Positions 8,107-16,445 of a stretch of 64,000 nt of DNA are shown piece after piece. The number at the start of each line of letters is the position of its first letter. The first letter of the stretch is position 1. Origin of the DNA: an uncultured Campylobacter sp. (GTDB taxonomy: Bacteria > Campylobacterota > Campylobacteria > Campylobacterales > Campylobacteraceae). The notes under the pieces were generated by a model, which had not been told where the DNA came from, did no database searches, and worked only from the letters and a program-made list of their open reading frames with translations. A program made the position numbers and the translations under genes. Where the stretch lies: the NCBI RefSeq assembly GCF_938045345.1, contig NZ_CALIMS010000004.1, positions 1 through 64,000 on the forward strand. The letters are read 5' to 3'.

Positions 8107-9014
8107 GCAAATGTAAAATTTAATTTAGGTTAGGACGCGGCAAACTATCGGGGGCTTTTAAACAAGGGCGATTACGCAGATCTTGTGCTTGCGTGCGGTA
8201 AATTTTAAGCTTAAGCGCGGGATTTTGGGCTTTGAATATATAAATTTTAAAATTTTACTTGTTTGCGAGATAGGCAGAGCGAGCGGAATTTAAAAATTTA
8301 ATCTTGGTTGCGTGGCAGATTAAACGCGAAGCTTTGCAGAAGGCGGAATTTTAAATTTACAGATAAGCAGCTTTATTTTTTTGCGAAAATTTTAAACTTC
8401 TGTGGCGCGAGTGAAATTTTGGATTTCGCGTGAGTGGATAGAATTCCGCTTTGTTTGAGCGCTACAATTCTTGGATTTCGCGTAGGCGGAGAGGATTTTC
8501 GCTTTGCTTATGCGGTAAAATCTTGATTTCTGAGCGGCGGATAAATTCTATTCTCACAAAGTCTAATCGCGTGCATAACACAGATCAGGCTTTTTAAAAT
8601 TCTAAAATTCCGCCGCTTTGCGAGAATTTGAAATTTCATGGACGCGGTAGAATGCTAAAATCGCGTTTGCATTAAATTTTAAGTCTAGCTTTCGAGGCAA
8701 ATTTTAAATTAAGCCGCGAGAGGGCGTCTTTAAATTTTAAAATTCCGCCACCTTTTACAGATAGAATTTCATTTTTCACGTAGATAAAATCGCGCACTAC
8801 AAAAGCTACTTTTAAAATTTTAAATTCCACTCGCGCAGATGAAATCCCAGTTTCTCGTGCTAGTGGAATTTTTCGCGCAAGGATCATTTTTAAATTTTAA
8901 TTTCGCTTACGTTGCGCGCGAGGATGGAATTTGCTCCGTTTTAAGAGTTAAGCGTAATTTTGCCCTGCTGCAATACTACTTTTAATTTAGCTATGCCTCA
9001 AAAGCCGGGCTGCT
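8107..9014. repeat. Gene-free region filled with AAATTT/GGAATTT repeats
   Basis: No credible gene is present. The sequence is a mosaic of AAATTTTAAA and GGAATTT cores separated by GCG-rich spacers. It contains a tandem array of three imperfect 52-base units at 8407-8561. One open frame at 8672-8887 (minus) is made of the repeats and is not supported. Confidence 0.7.
8407..8561. repeat. Three tandem imperfect 52-base repeats
   Basis: Units begin near 8407, 8459 and 8511. Shared landmarks are TTGGATTTCGCGT, then a G-rich GNGGA segment, then TTCCGCTTTG or TTCGCTTTG. The third unit is the most diverged. Confidence 0.65.
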
Positions 9015-9929
9015 TTAAATTCCGCCGATGATTTCGCGCGCTTGCGCGATGCTTAGGGCATTGCGACTTAGTTCGCTAGGCTCGCCAAACCCCCAGCATA
9101 CCTGCAAATACTCAAGTTTTGCGCCTCTTAGATCTGCCAAATTTGCTTGAAAGCATCGTACTGCCGCAGCTTGTGCGTTCTCCGTCGCTTCTGCTTTTGC
9201 GGAAATTTTAGCGCCTTTAAAGCTTAGCGTTGCCGCCTCGCCAGCGCCCGAGTCGTTAGGGCGGAATTTTTCATCCGCGTTAAGATTTTCGCCGCAAGAG
9301 CTTAAGCTTCCGCTGCTAGCGCTAAAATTCTTTTTATTAGTGCCACGGCTAGCATTTAAGCTCTCGCCGTCATTGCCGCCTTGAAATTCTAAATTTTGTA
9401 AAAATTCTGCGCCACGGATCGCGGCCAACTCATCCTTTTTGCTATCGCCTAAAAAAATCGCGTTTTTGTGCGGCGAGCATGCAATTACGTGTAGCAGCAT
9501 CGCAGGGTTGGGTTTTGATGGCATCTGCTCGTTCGCGCCTACGACCAGATCGAATAGCCTGTGCACGCCCGTTTTTTCTAAGATCGCGCTTAGGGTGTAG
9601 GAAGGCGCATTGGAGGCGACTGCGAGAAAAAATCCCGCTTTTTTGCACGAGTGCAAAAGATCTTCGATACCCTCGTAAAGCACGGCAAGATCGCGGTAAT
9701 TGCTTACGAATTCCTTCTCGAAAAACGCAAGCTCCTCGGCGCTCGCTTCGGTTTTGCCGTAAAATTCCAAAAAGGCGTTTTTGCTTGGATCGTTGATGGT
9801 GTGGACGATGAAATTCTTTTGCAGTGGTTCTAGGCCATAGAGCTCGCGGCGAGTGTTATTGACGCTGATTTCGATCGCGCGCGAGGAGTCGAGCAGCGTG
9901 CCATCCATATCAAAAATCACGGTTTTCAT
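9015..9929 (-). CDS. HAD-superfamily phosphatase with a long insertion
   Basis: A 304-residue HAD hydrolase of the phosphoglycolate phosphatase/beta-phosphoglucomutase type. Motif I is DMDGT (7-11), motif II SNA (106-108), motif III the lysine of SKPNP (139) and motif IV GDSKKDELAA (161-170). After IRGAE the usual short loop to the final strand (here YLQVCWGFG) is replaced by about 94 residues rich in Asn, Ser, Gly, Ala and Lys (175-268). Without this the protein would have a normal length of about 210. The substrate cannot be assigned. It immediately follows the 118-residue hypothetical gene at 9930. Confidence 0.85.
   Translation of the reverse strand: MKTVIFDMDGTLLDSSRAIEISVNNTRRELYGLEPLQKNFIVHTINDPSKNAFLEFYGKTEASAEELAFFEKEFVSNYRDLAVLYEGIEDLLHSCKKAGFFLAVASNAPSYTLSAILEKTGVHRLFDLVVGANEQMPSKPNPAMLLHVIACSPHKNAIFLGDSKKDELAAIRGAEFLQNLEFQGGNDGESLNASRGTNKKNFSASSGSLSSCGENLNADEKFRPNDSGAGEAATLSFKGAKISAKAEATENAQAAAVRCFQANLADLRGAKLEYLQVCWGFGEPSELSRNALSIAQAREIIGGI
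9126..9407 (-). repeat. Repeat insertion within the HAD phosphatase gene
   Basis: About 280 bases between motif IV and the last core strand encode segments such as NKKNFSASSG and GENLNADEKF. The DNA has recurring AAATTC/GAATTT cores like those outside genes. Confidence 0.7.
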
Positions 9930-10286
9930 CTAATAATCCTTTAAAAAATCGATTTTATGCTTGTCTTTTTTGTAACTTTTATTGTTTTTGAGCTTTTGCA
10001 GGGCGTTTGCTTCATGCTGTAGCGCCGATCTAAACGCAGCATCGCTGATCTGTCCTGCCTCGCTAGCATCAAGGACGTTTTTAGCAAAGCTCTCAAGCGC
10101 TTTGGTGTAGGGACTATCGAGATTTGTAGCGGCCGCTTTAGATAAAATTTCGTAGTTTTTAGCTATTCGCTTCGTAAAAAGCTCTGCGTCGAAATCCTCG
10201 CGCTTTAGCAGTGCTACGGCGGATTTTACGAAGCGTTCTAACGCGCGGATATATTTAACGCGCTCATCTTTTTCTTTGATTTGCAT
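9930..10286 (-). CDS. Conserved-looking hypothetical protein
   Basis: A 118-residue charged protein, predicted to be mostly helical, with a lysine-rich C-terminus (NKSYKKDKHKIDFLKDY). No signal peptide, membrane segment or known motif is visible. It ends one base before the HAD phosphatase start, so the two form an operon. A TATAAT lies about 25 bases upstream of its start. I do not recognise the family. Confidence 0.7.
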   Translation of the reverse strand: MQIKEKDERVKYIRALERFVKSAVALLKREDFDAELFTKRIAKNYEILSKAAATNLDSPYTKALESFAKNVLDASEAGQISDAAFRSALQHEANALQKLKNNKSYKKDKHKIDFLKDY

Positions 10287-10310
10287 GATCTTTCCTTAAT
10301 TAAAGCGCGC

Positions 10311-10316
10311 ATTATA
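10311..10316 (-). promoter_or_regulatory. Candidate -10 box for the hypothetical/HAD operon
   Basis: On the minus strand the sequence TTTGCTATAATGCGC contains a perfect TATAAT about 25 bases before the start codon at 10286. Confidence 0.55.
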
Positions 10317-10425
10317 GCAAAATTCGAAATTTTGGCAAAATTACGCATATTGTAAAACTATATTTTAATAATATTTTTTCTATAAATCCCGTTATTATAG
10401 GCATTTTAAAACCATATAAAAATAC

Positions 10426-10454
10426 TTGACTTTATTTTAAAATTTAGCTATTAT
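10426..10454 (+). promoter_or_regulatory. Sigma-70 promoter of the metY-rrf2-cysK operon
   Basis: TTGACT at 10426-10431 and TATTAT at 10449-10454 are separated by exactly 17 bases. Transcription would start about 20 bases before the metY ATG, leaving little room for a riboswitch leader. Confidence 0.75.
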
Positions 10455-10481
10455 TCACCAAATTTTTTACAAAGGACGAAA

Positions 10482-11753
10482 ATGCAAAAAGAAACCCTCG
10501 CAACTCACTTCGGTTACGACTCCGTCGCAGGCTACGGCACGATGGCAGTTCCCATTTATCAAAGCACCGCGTTTAACTTTGGCACGAGCAAAAAGGCTGC
10601 CGATCGCTTCGCACTTCGCGATCTAGGACCGATCTATGGGCGTTTGACAAATCCTACTACTGATGTTTTTGAGGCGCGACTTGCGGCGCTGGAAAACGGC
10701 AAAGCCGCAATCGCGGTCTCTAGTGGGCAGGCGGCAATATTTTTTGCGGTGGCAAATTTAGCCGCGGCGGGCGAAAATATTATCATCGCCGAGAAAATTT
10801 ACGGTGGCGCAACTACGCTTTTGGCGCATACGATCAAGCGTTTCGGCATCGAAGCTAGGGTTTTTGACTCCGAAACGGCAGATAATTTGGAAGGTTTAAT
10901 CGACGATAAGACTAGAGCGATCTTTTTTGAGACGCTTTCAAATCCTCAAATTTCGGTTGCAAATACCGCTAAAATCGCTACAATCGCAAATAAGCACGGC
11001 GTAGTAACGATTGCGGATAACACGATCCCAAGCCCTGCGCTTTACAATCCGCTTGATGACGGCGCCGATGTCGTAATCCACAGCGCTAGCAAATATATAA
11101 GCGGACAGGGGCTTAGTATCGCTGGTGCAATCGTTTCGGGCAAGGGGTTAAATTCCAAACTCAAAGGCAATCCGCGTTACGCACATTTCAACGAGCCCGA
11201 TGAGAGCTACCACGGCTTAGTTTATGCAGATTTAGTAGATAATTTCGACATTTATACGCTTAGGATTCGCTTGTCCCTGCTTCGCGATATTGGTGCGACG
11301 CTATCGCCGTTTAACGCGTTTCAGCTTATCCAGGGGCTTGAAACACTGCCGCTTCGCATGCAAAAACACTCGCAAAACGCGCTAAAGATAGCAGAATTTT
11401 TGCAAAATCATCCGAAGGTAAAGCAGGTTAATTATCCGGGGCTTGCAAGCTCGCCGTTTAATGCCGCAATCAAAGCAAAATTTAAAAACGGCTATGCAAG
11501 CAGTCTGATGAGCTTCATCGTAGATAGCGAAGAAACAGCGCTAAAAGCGGTTAGTAAGGTTAAAATTTTCTCCGTCGTAGCAAATATCGGCGATACGAAG
11601 TCGATCATCACTCATCCTGCGAGCACGACGCATTCGCAGCTAAACGAGGAGCAGCTAAACCGCGCTGGCGTGCCTGCGAGCTTAATCCGCCTAAGCGTGG
11701 GTATAGAGGACGCGAATGATTTGATTTCCGATCTTAGTGAGGCACTGAAATAA
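10482..11753 (+). CDS. metY: O-acetylhomoserine sulfhydrylase (MetY type)
   Basis: A 423-residue PLP enzyme of the Cys/Met metabolism family, expected to make homocysteine from O-acetylhomoserine and sulfide. Visible signatures are YGRLTNPTTDVFE, the glycine-rich YGGATTLLAHTIKRFG and the PLP lysine in VIHSASKYISGQG. The length fits MetY (about 420-430) rather than the shorter MetB/MetC. A strong promoter and AAAGGA ribosome site precede it. It is followed with a TAATG overlap by an Rrf2-type regulator and then cysK, so the operon is dedicated to sulfide assimilation. Confidence 0.93.
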   Translation: MQKETLATHFGYDSVAGYGTMAVPIYQSTAFNFGTSKKAADRFALRDLGPIYGRLTNPTTDVFEARLAALENGKAAIAVSSGQAAIFFAVANLAAAGENIIIAEKIYGGATTLLAHTIKRFGIEARVFDSETADNLEGLIDDKTRAIFFETLSNPQISVANTAKIATIANKHGVVTIADNTIPSPALYNPLDDGADVVIHSASKYISGQGLSIAGAIVSGKGLNSKLKGNPRYAHFNEPDESYHGLVYADLVDNFDIYTLRIRLSLLRDIGATLSPFNAFQLIQGLETLPLRMQKHSQNALKIAEFLQNHPKVKQVNYPGLASSPFNAAIKAKFKNGYASSLMSFIVDSEETALKAVSKVKIFSVVANIGDTKSIITHPASTTHSQLNEEQLNRAGVPASLIRLSVGIEDANDLISDLSEALK

Positions 11754-12166
11754 TGGCACTTTTAAGCACAAAGGGCGTTTATGGGCTGGCTGCGATTTTG
11801 CAGATCGCCAAAGCTAGCGAAGTAGCGCCGATAAGTATAAAAGAGATCGCCGAGCGTACGGGAGTTTCTAAGAATTATTTGGAGCAAATTCTAAATACCC
11901 TTAGAAACGAGAAGCTAGTGTGTAGCATCAAAGGTAAAAATGGCGGCTATCACCTAGCCAGAGATGCTAGCGAGATTACTTTCGGTGAAATTTTTACCGC
12001 TCTTGAAAAGGATCTGCGGGTGACTAGCATTCAGATGAGTGATCCCGGACTGCGGGCGTTTTTTGAGAAATTTGACGTCAAGCTGGCAGAGATATTTAAC
12101 GAGCCTCTAAGCAGCTACGAGGAGATGATGGCGCGAAGCGTCCAGTATTTAAATTTCAGCATTTAA
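11753..12166 (+). CDS. Rrf2-family transcriptional regulator (CymR-like)
   Basis: A 137-residue Rrf2 protein with an N-terminal winged helix (residues 1-60, with GVSKNYLEQILNTLRNEKLV and GGYHLARD). It has a single cysteine (about residue 57) and lacks the three-cysteine Fe-S cluster set of IscR/NsrR. It therefore resembles CymR, which senses cysteine status through CysK. The position between metY and cysK, coupled by a TAATG overlap, supports control of sulfur metabolism. That role is inference. Confidence 0.85.
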   Translation: MALLSTKGVYGLAAILQIAKASEVAPISIKEIAERTGVSKNYLEQILNTLRNEKLVCSIKGKNGGYHLARDASEITFGEIFTALEKDLRVTSIQMSDPGLRAFFEKFDVKLAEIFNEPLSSYEEMMARSVQYLNFSI

Positions 12167-12175
12167 AGGAAAAAT

Positions 12176-13090
12176 ATGAAAATAGCAAACGATGTTACGG
12201 AGCTCATCGGCAATACTCCGTTAGTCAGAATCAATACGTTTGGCAAAAATGCCCTCATCCTAGCCAAGGCGGAATTTTTAAATCCAAGCCACTCGGTCAA
12301 GGATCGCATCGCGTGGCAGATCGTAAAAGACGCGCTAAGCTCGGGCAAGATCGACAAAAATAGCGTTTTGATAGAGCCTACCAGCGGAAACACGGGTGTG
12401 GGGCTTGCGATGATCGCGGCAAAGCTCGGTATGAAGCTAATTTTAACGATGCCAAGCTCGATGAGTATCGAGCGCCAAAAGCTCATCGCGGCATTCGGCG
12501 CTAAAATCGAGCTGACCGACCCGAAATTTGGAATGAAAGGCGCGGTAGATAGAGCAAATGAGCTAGCATCAAACACTCCAAATAGCTTCATCCCGAGCCA
12601 GTTTGATAACCCGAGCAATCCAAAGGCGCATTTTCAAAGCACTGGACCTGAAATTTGGGAGCAAAGCGGCGGTAAGGTAGATATTTTAGTCGCGGGATTT
12701 GGTACCGGCGGCACGCTCAGCGGCACGGCGAAATTTTTAAAATCTAAAAATCCAAACCTAAAAGCCTACGGCGTGGAGCCTGCTAGTTCGCCGCTTCTTA
12801 CGTGCGGTAGTGCGGGCGGCCATAAAATTCAGGGCATCGGCGCAAATTTTATCCCTGATAATCTTGATAGAAGCGTCATCGACGGCTTTTTGAGCGTTGA
12901 GAACGACGATGCGTTTGCGGCAGCTAGACAGCTGGCACAAAAAGAGGGCTTGCTCGTGGGCATCTCAAGCGGTGCGAACGTTTACGCAGCCGCGCAGATC
13001 GCCGCCAAGCCCGAAAACAAGGGCAAAGTGATCGTTACGATCCTCTGCGATACCGGCGAGAGGTATCTTTCTACCGAGCTTTTTAAATAG
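12176..13090 (+). CDS. cysK: Cysteine synthase (O-acetylserine sulfhydrylase)
   Basis: A 304-residue PLP enzyme that forms cysteine from O-acetylserine and sulfide. The PLP lysine is in NPSHSVKDRIAW, the substrate loop is EPTSGNTGVGLA, and the phosphate-binding loop is GFGTGGTLSGTA. The length is normal for CysK/CysM. An AAAGGA site lies 6 bases before the ATG and 9 bases separate it from the regulator. If the regulator works like CymR, CysK could also be its partner. Confidence 0.95.
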   Translation: MKIANDVTELIGNTPLVRINTFGKNALILAKAEFLNPSHSVKDRIAWQIVKDALSSGKIDKNSVLIEPTSGNTGVGLAMIAAKLGMKLILTMPSSMSIERQKLIAAFGAKIELTDPKFGMKGAVDRANELASNTPNSFIPSQFDNPSNPKAHFQSTGPEIWEQSGGKVDILVAGFGTGGTLSGTAKFLKSKNPNLKAYGVEPASSPLLTCGSAGGHKIQGIGANFIPDNLDRSVIDGFLSVENDDAFAAARQLAQKEGLLVGISSGANVYAAAQIAAKPENKGKVIVTILCDTGERYLSTELFK

Positions 13091-13323
13091 ACAGCAGTTT
13101 TGCGCCAGTGCGGCGTTAGCGCGGTAATTTTACGCATTTTACGCTGGCGTACAGCTTCGCGAGATTAAATTTTACGCAGGTACTAGAATCGGCGCGATGA
13201 GTTTTGCGCGATCGCGCGGGTTATTGCGACAATGCGCGATTATATTTTACATTTTTTGCGTTACGTAGGCGATAGATTTATGCGATAATTTCTGCGCGGG
13301 CGCGGCGATAGTTGCGATGGTTG

Positions 13324-13358
13324 CGCGATGAGTTTATGTGAGCATCGCGATTTTTTTT
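13324..13358 (+). terminator. Intrinsic terminator with U-tract
   Basis: A 7-bp stem (CGCGATG / CATCGCG) with a 12-base loop is followed by A and then eight T. It is the most classical terminator in this region, but lies about 234 bases beyond cysK. Confidence 0.65.
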
Positions 13359-13419
13359 GCTTTGTCGATTTTACGTTTATTGATTTGTTTATTTATCAGC
13401 TCGCCGCCCGCCGCGAGAT

Positions 13420-13450
13420 AAAATTTAGCCCTAAAATAGGGCTAAATTTT
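13420..13450. terminator. Long perfect hairpin of the AAATTTAGCCC type
   Basis: A perfect 14-bp stem (AAAATTTAGCCCTA / TAGGGCTAAATTTT) closes on a 3-base loop. Either strand leaves a T-rich 3' arm, so it could terminate both ways or stabilise RNA ends. Confidence 0.6.
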
Positions 13451-13793
13451 AAAATTTTATCTTGCGCGCCGAGCTGATTTCGGGCGCGCTATGTATGACG
13501 GCGCGACCGCGTAGCGCGGGGCATTAAATTTAAAGTCGCCAAGCTCGCCAAATCTGCGCGATCCGTTCTTGAAGCAAAATTTTAATCGCCGTCCGTACGC
13601 GCGGCATAAAATTTTAAAATTCTACTGAAATTTTAAAGCTCACGACGCGGCGCAAATTTTAAGTCCGCGCCGTGCATAAATTCTAAACTCCGCTGTAAAT
13701 AAAATTTCAAAATCCCGCTCTTTAAATTTAGCCGAATTTTAAAATTTAATCATAAAAACGCTATCATCGGGGCAAAATTTTTAAGGTTGCAAA

Positions 13794-14996
13794 ATGAGTT
13801 TGAGCTTGAAATTTCGCCCCAAAAGCCTAGAGCAGATCGTGGGGCAGGGCAAGATCGTGGCGGTTTTTAAAAAATTCGTCGCCGCAGGCAGCATCCCGCA
13901 CAGTATATTTTTCGGCGCCGCAGGCAGCGGTAAAACGACTATGGCGCGCGTGATCGCAAGCGAGCTGAACTACGATTTTTACGAGCTTGACGCCACGAGC
14001 CTGAAAGTCGAGGATATCCGCAAAATTCTATCCTCGCACGCCGGCTCGCTCATCAAGCCGCTCATTTTCATCGACGAGATCCACCGCCTCAGTAAGACGC
14101 AGCAGGAGGTGCTGCTAATCCCGATGGAAAACTACGCCGCGATTATCATCGGCGCGACGACGGAAAATCCGCAGTTCGTGCTAAGTAGCGGCATCCGCTC
14201 GCGCTCGATGATCTTTGAGTTCGAGCCGCTTAGCTATGAGGATTTGGAGGCGCTTCTGGCGCGGGTGCAGGGCGAGATCGGTTTTGAGATGGACGAGGAG
14301 GCGCGAAAATACCTGCTAAACTCCAGCAGCGGCGATGCAAGGAGTATGTTGAATCTGCTGGAATTTGCACTTTTGGCAGACAGCGCCATTACGCTGGATA
14401 CGCTTCGCACGCTGCGTGCAAATGCCGTAGCTGCAGGCGTTAGCAGCGACGACGTGCATTATGAGCTAGCAAGCGCGATGATCAAAAGCCTACGCGGAAG
14501 CGACGCCGACGCCGCGCTGTATTACGTCGCGAGGCTGATAGATGCGGGCGAGAGCGCGGATTTTATCGCGCGTAGGATGGTGATCCTAGCTAGCGAGGAT
14601 ATCGGCAATGCCAATCCAAACGCCCTAAATATCGCCGCCAGCACGCTAACTGCCGTCAGCAAGATCGGCTACCCCGAAGCTCGCATTATCTTGGGGCAAT
14701 GCGCGATCTATCTGGCGCACAGCCCCAAATCAAATGCGGCGTATTTGGGCATCAACGCCGCTTTGAAGTTCGTCCGCTCCGCCGCTCCGCTACCTACGCC
14801 GCGCTATCTCATCAACTCGGACAAGCAGATCGCAGACTACAAATACCCGCACGACTTCGGCGGCTGGGTCGAGCAGGCCTATATGAGCGAGGCGGCGAAA
14901 TTTTACGAAAGCAAGGGGATCGGCTTTGAAAAGACGCTGGATGAGTGGCTGGCGCGATTGCGCAGAGAAAAGATCGATATTAAGGAACGAGAATGA
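13794..14996 (+). CDS. rarA: Replication-associated recombination protein A (AAA+ ATPase)
   Basis: A 400-residue AAA+ ATPase of the RarA/MgsA (WRNIP1) family, which acts at stalled replication forks. Walker A is GAAGSGKTT (41-49), Walker B is IFIDEIH (91-97), and sensor 1 is GATTENP (120-126). The C-terminal tetramerisation domain has SEDIGNANPNALNIA and the late YKYPHDFGGWVEQAY segment. The length matches the family closely. The last four bases overlap the start of the YjbR-like gene (ATGA). Confidence 0.93.
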   Translation: MSLSLKFRPKSLEQIVGQGKIVAVFKKFVAAGSIPHSIFFGAAGSGKTTMARVIASELNYDFYELDATSLKVEDIRKILSSHAGSLIKPLIFIDEIHRLSKTQQEVLLIPMENYAAIIIGATTENPQFVLSSGIRSRSMIFEFEPLSYEDLEALLARVQGEIGFEMDEEARKYLLNSSSGDARSMLNLLEFALLADSAITLDTLRTLRANAVAAGVSSDDVHYELASAMIKSLRGSDADAALYYVARLIDAGESADFIARRMVILASEDIGNANPNALNIAASTLTAVSKIGYPEARIILGQCAIYLAHSPKSNAAYLGINAALKFVRSAAPLPTPRYLINSDKQIADYKYPHDFGGWVEQAYMSEAAKFYESKGIGFEKTLDEWLARLRREKIDIKERE

Positions 14997-15349
14997 ACTT
15001 CAGCAGCGTCCTAAAACTAATGAAGCAGCGCTATGGTGCGGACGGCGAGTATCTGTGGGATGGATATCCGAATTTTGCGGTTTTCCGTCACGCAGGAGGG
15101 AAGCGCAAGTGGTTTGCACTTCTGATGCGCGGGCTTGCAAACGAAAAGCTCGGTCGCGCACTTCCTGGCTCAAGCGATGTGATAAATTTAAAGATAAAGC
15201 CTGATTTGGCGGCGATCTTGCGCGATGAAAAAGGAATTTTTGCAGCCTATCATATGAATAAAAAGCACTGGATTAGCGTCTGCCTTGATGCGGTGCCGCG
15301 CGAACAGATCGAGGATCTAATCGAGCAAAGTAGGGAGCTTACGAGGTAG
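14993..15349 (+). CDS. MmcQ/YjbR-family protein
   Basis: A 118-residue protein that matches the YjbR/MmcQ family: WDGYPNFAVFRHAGGKRKWFALLM, then VINLKIKPDLAAIL, then GIFAAYHMNKKHWISVCLD. The fold binds DNA in some members, but the biological role is unsettled. It overlaps rarA by four bases and is translated with it. Confidence 0.82.
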   Translation: MNFSSVLKLMKQRYGADGEYLWDGYPNFAVFRHAGGKRKWFALLMRGLANEKLGRALPGSSDVINLKIKPDLAAILRDEKGIFAAYHMNKKHWISVCLDAVPREQIEDLIEQSRELTR

Positions 15350-15391
15350 AATTTTGCGCTTTAGCTTGGCTCTTGAAATTCGGCGCGCGGT

Positions 15392-15735
15392 TTGGGTGGC
15401 GAGCAAAATTTAAAAAGTGAGCCCGACGCAGGGCAAAATTTAAAAAGCAAGCCCGGTTGCTGGCAAAATTCTACGGATGCAGCAAGATGCGGCGCGGCGC
15501 AAAATTCCGTAAATTTAGCGCAAACGAGCGAGTCCAAATTTCAAAAGGCGGATAACGAGGCTGCGAAATTTAAAGCGGGCGGAGAGACGGAGCTTAAAAC
15601 AGACGCGGCGAAGTGCGGCGAGGTGGAATTTAAGAGTGCGGATAGCGCGGCGATAAAATTTAAAGCGAGTGCGGCGAGTAAATTTAAAACGAGCGCGGCG
15701 GATAAGGGCTCGGATGCGAGCGAGCGGGAGAAATT
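15392..15735 (+). repeat. Degenerate tandem repeats with AAATTTAAA cores
   Basis: CAAAATTTAAAAAG occurs twice about 36 bases apart, followed by CAAAATTC variants, and then GCGGCG-AAATTTAAA units about 27-30 bases apart. All units keep the downstream reading frame open. Confidence 0.6.
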
Positions 15736-16198
15736 TGATATTAAAGCCGCCCAGGACGCGCTTAGCAAGATTTTTAACAAGATAGAGCATCAAAGCTCGT
15801 TTTGGCACGCAACCCCTTTTGCGCTGCTGTTTTTGGCGCGCATCTTTATGCAAGCACACGCTGTAGCGGGCAAAAAGCGAAACATTGCGGCGGGCAGAAG
15901 CGGCGAAAATGAAGCGGCCGAGTTTATTGCGACCAAACTCGGCGGATTTTTTGCGTTTATGATTGAGATTTGCGATGATGCCGATAAGATCTCGCACGCA
16001 GCGCCGCTGGCGAACTTTTCGGATATGCTTGCGGAAAAATATCTGTGGCCGCAGAGCGATGAGAATGACGAGGAGCGCTGGGAGGAGTACTTTTACGACG
16101 ATGAGCTATTTTACAGCCTCTATTTTTATTCGCGGGTGGTTTTGGACGCGACGGGAGTGGACTTTGCGCAGTTTAAGCCTGGGCCGGGTGGCGTTTAA
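15392..16198 (+). CDS. Open frame with a tandem-repeat N-terminus and unknown C-terminal domain
   Basis: The frame opens at a TTG at 15392 with no obvious ribosome site. The first ~115 residues are repeats: QNLKSEPDAG, QNLKSKPGCW, then KFKASAASKFKTSAADKG, from DNA units of about 27-36 bases containing AAATTTAAA. The C-terminal ~150 residues look like ordinary protein (hydrophobic stretch near ATPFALLFLARIFMQAHAVAG, acidic WPQSDENDEERWEEYFYDDELF). The true start may lie inside the frame. It follows the YjbR-like gene in the same reading frame after two stop codons. I do not recognise the domain. Confidence 0.5.
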   Translation: MGGEQNLKSEPDAGQNLKSKPGCWQNSTDAARCGAAQNSVNLAQTSESKFQKADNEAAKFKAGGETELKTDAAKCGEVEFKSADSAAIKFKASAASKFKTSAADKGSDASEREKFDIKAAQDALSKIFNKIEHQSSFWHATPFALLFLARIFMQAHAVAGKKRNIAAGRSGENEAAEFIATKLGGFFAFMIEICDDADKISHAAPLANFSDMLAEKYLWPQSDENDEERWEEYFYDDELFYSLYFYSRVVLDATGVDFAQFKPGPGGV

Positions 16199-16445
16199 GG
16201 CTGCGCCATCTCGCCTTTTGATTCTAAATTTAGTGAGACGAGGTGCGCTTTGGCGATATTTTGTTTAAATTTAGACTTCAAAAAATTTTAAAATTCTTTA
16301 AAAATTTACGGCGTGCGGAATTTACAGATCGTCTTTTTAAATTTAAAATTCGCGCGATTTTTGATCGGCGGTATGGTTAAGGTGCGGGTACTGCTTTTAA
16401 ATTTAGATCGCCGCGAAGCTTCAAACCCGCTTGCGGCGCGGCTTT

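Larger units (their letters stand above)
13091..13793. other. Gene-free region with a terminator and a long hairpin
   Basis: No gene is visible. The first part is rich in GCGAT and GCGCG words and ends in an intrinsic terminator at 13324-13358. A 14-bp perfect hairpin follows at 13420-13450. The remainder is AAATTT-type repeat up to the rarA start. Confidence 0.6.

Noticed and set aside
8672..8887. Minus-strand frame of 71 codons in the repeat gap
   Set aside because: It is composed of repeat units with no start context and no family resemblance.
10317..10481. SAM or other riboswitch before metY
   Set aside because: The predicted transcript start leaves only about 20 bases of leader, too short for any known riboswitch.
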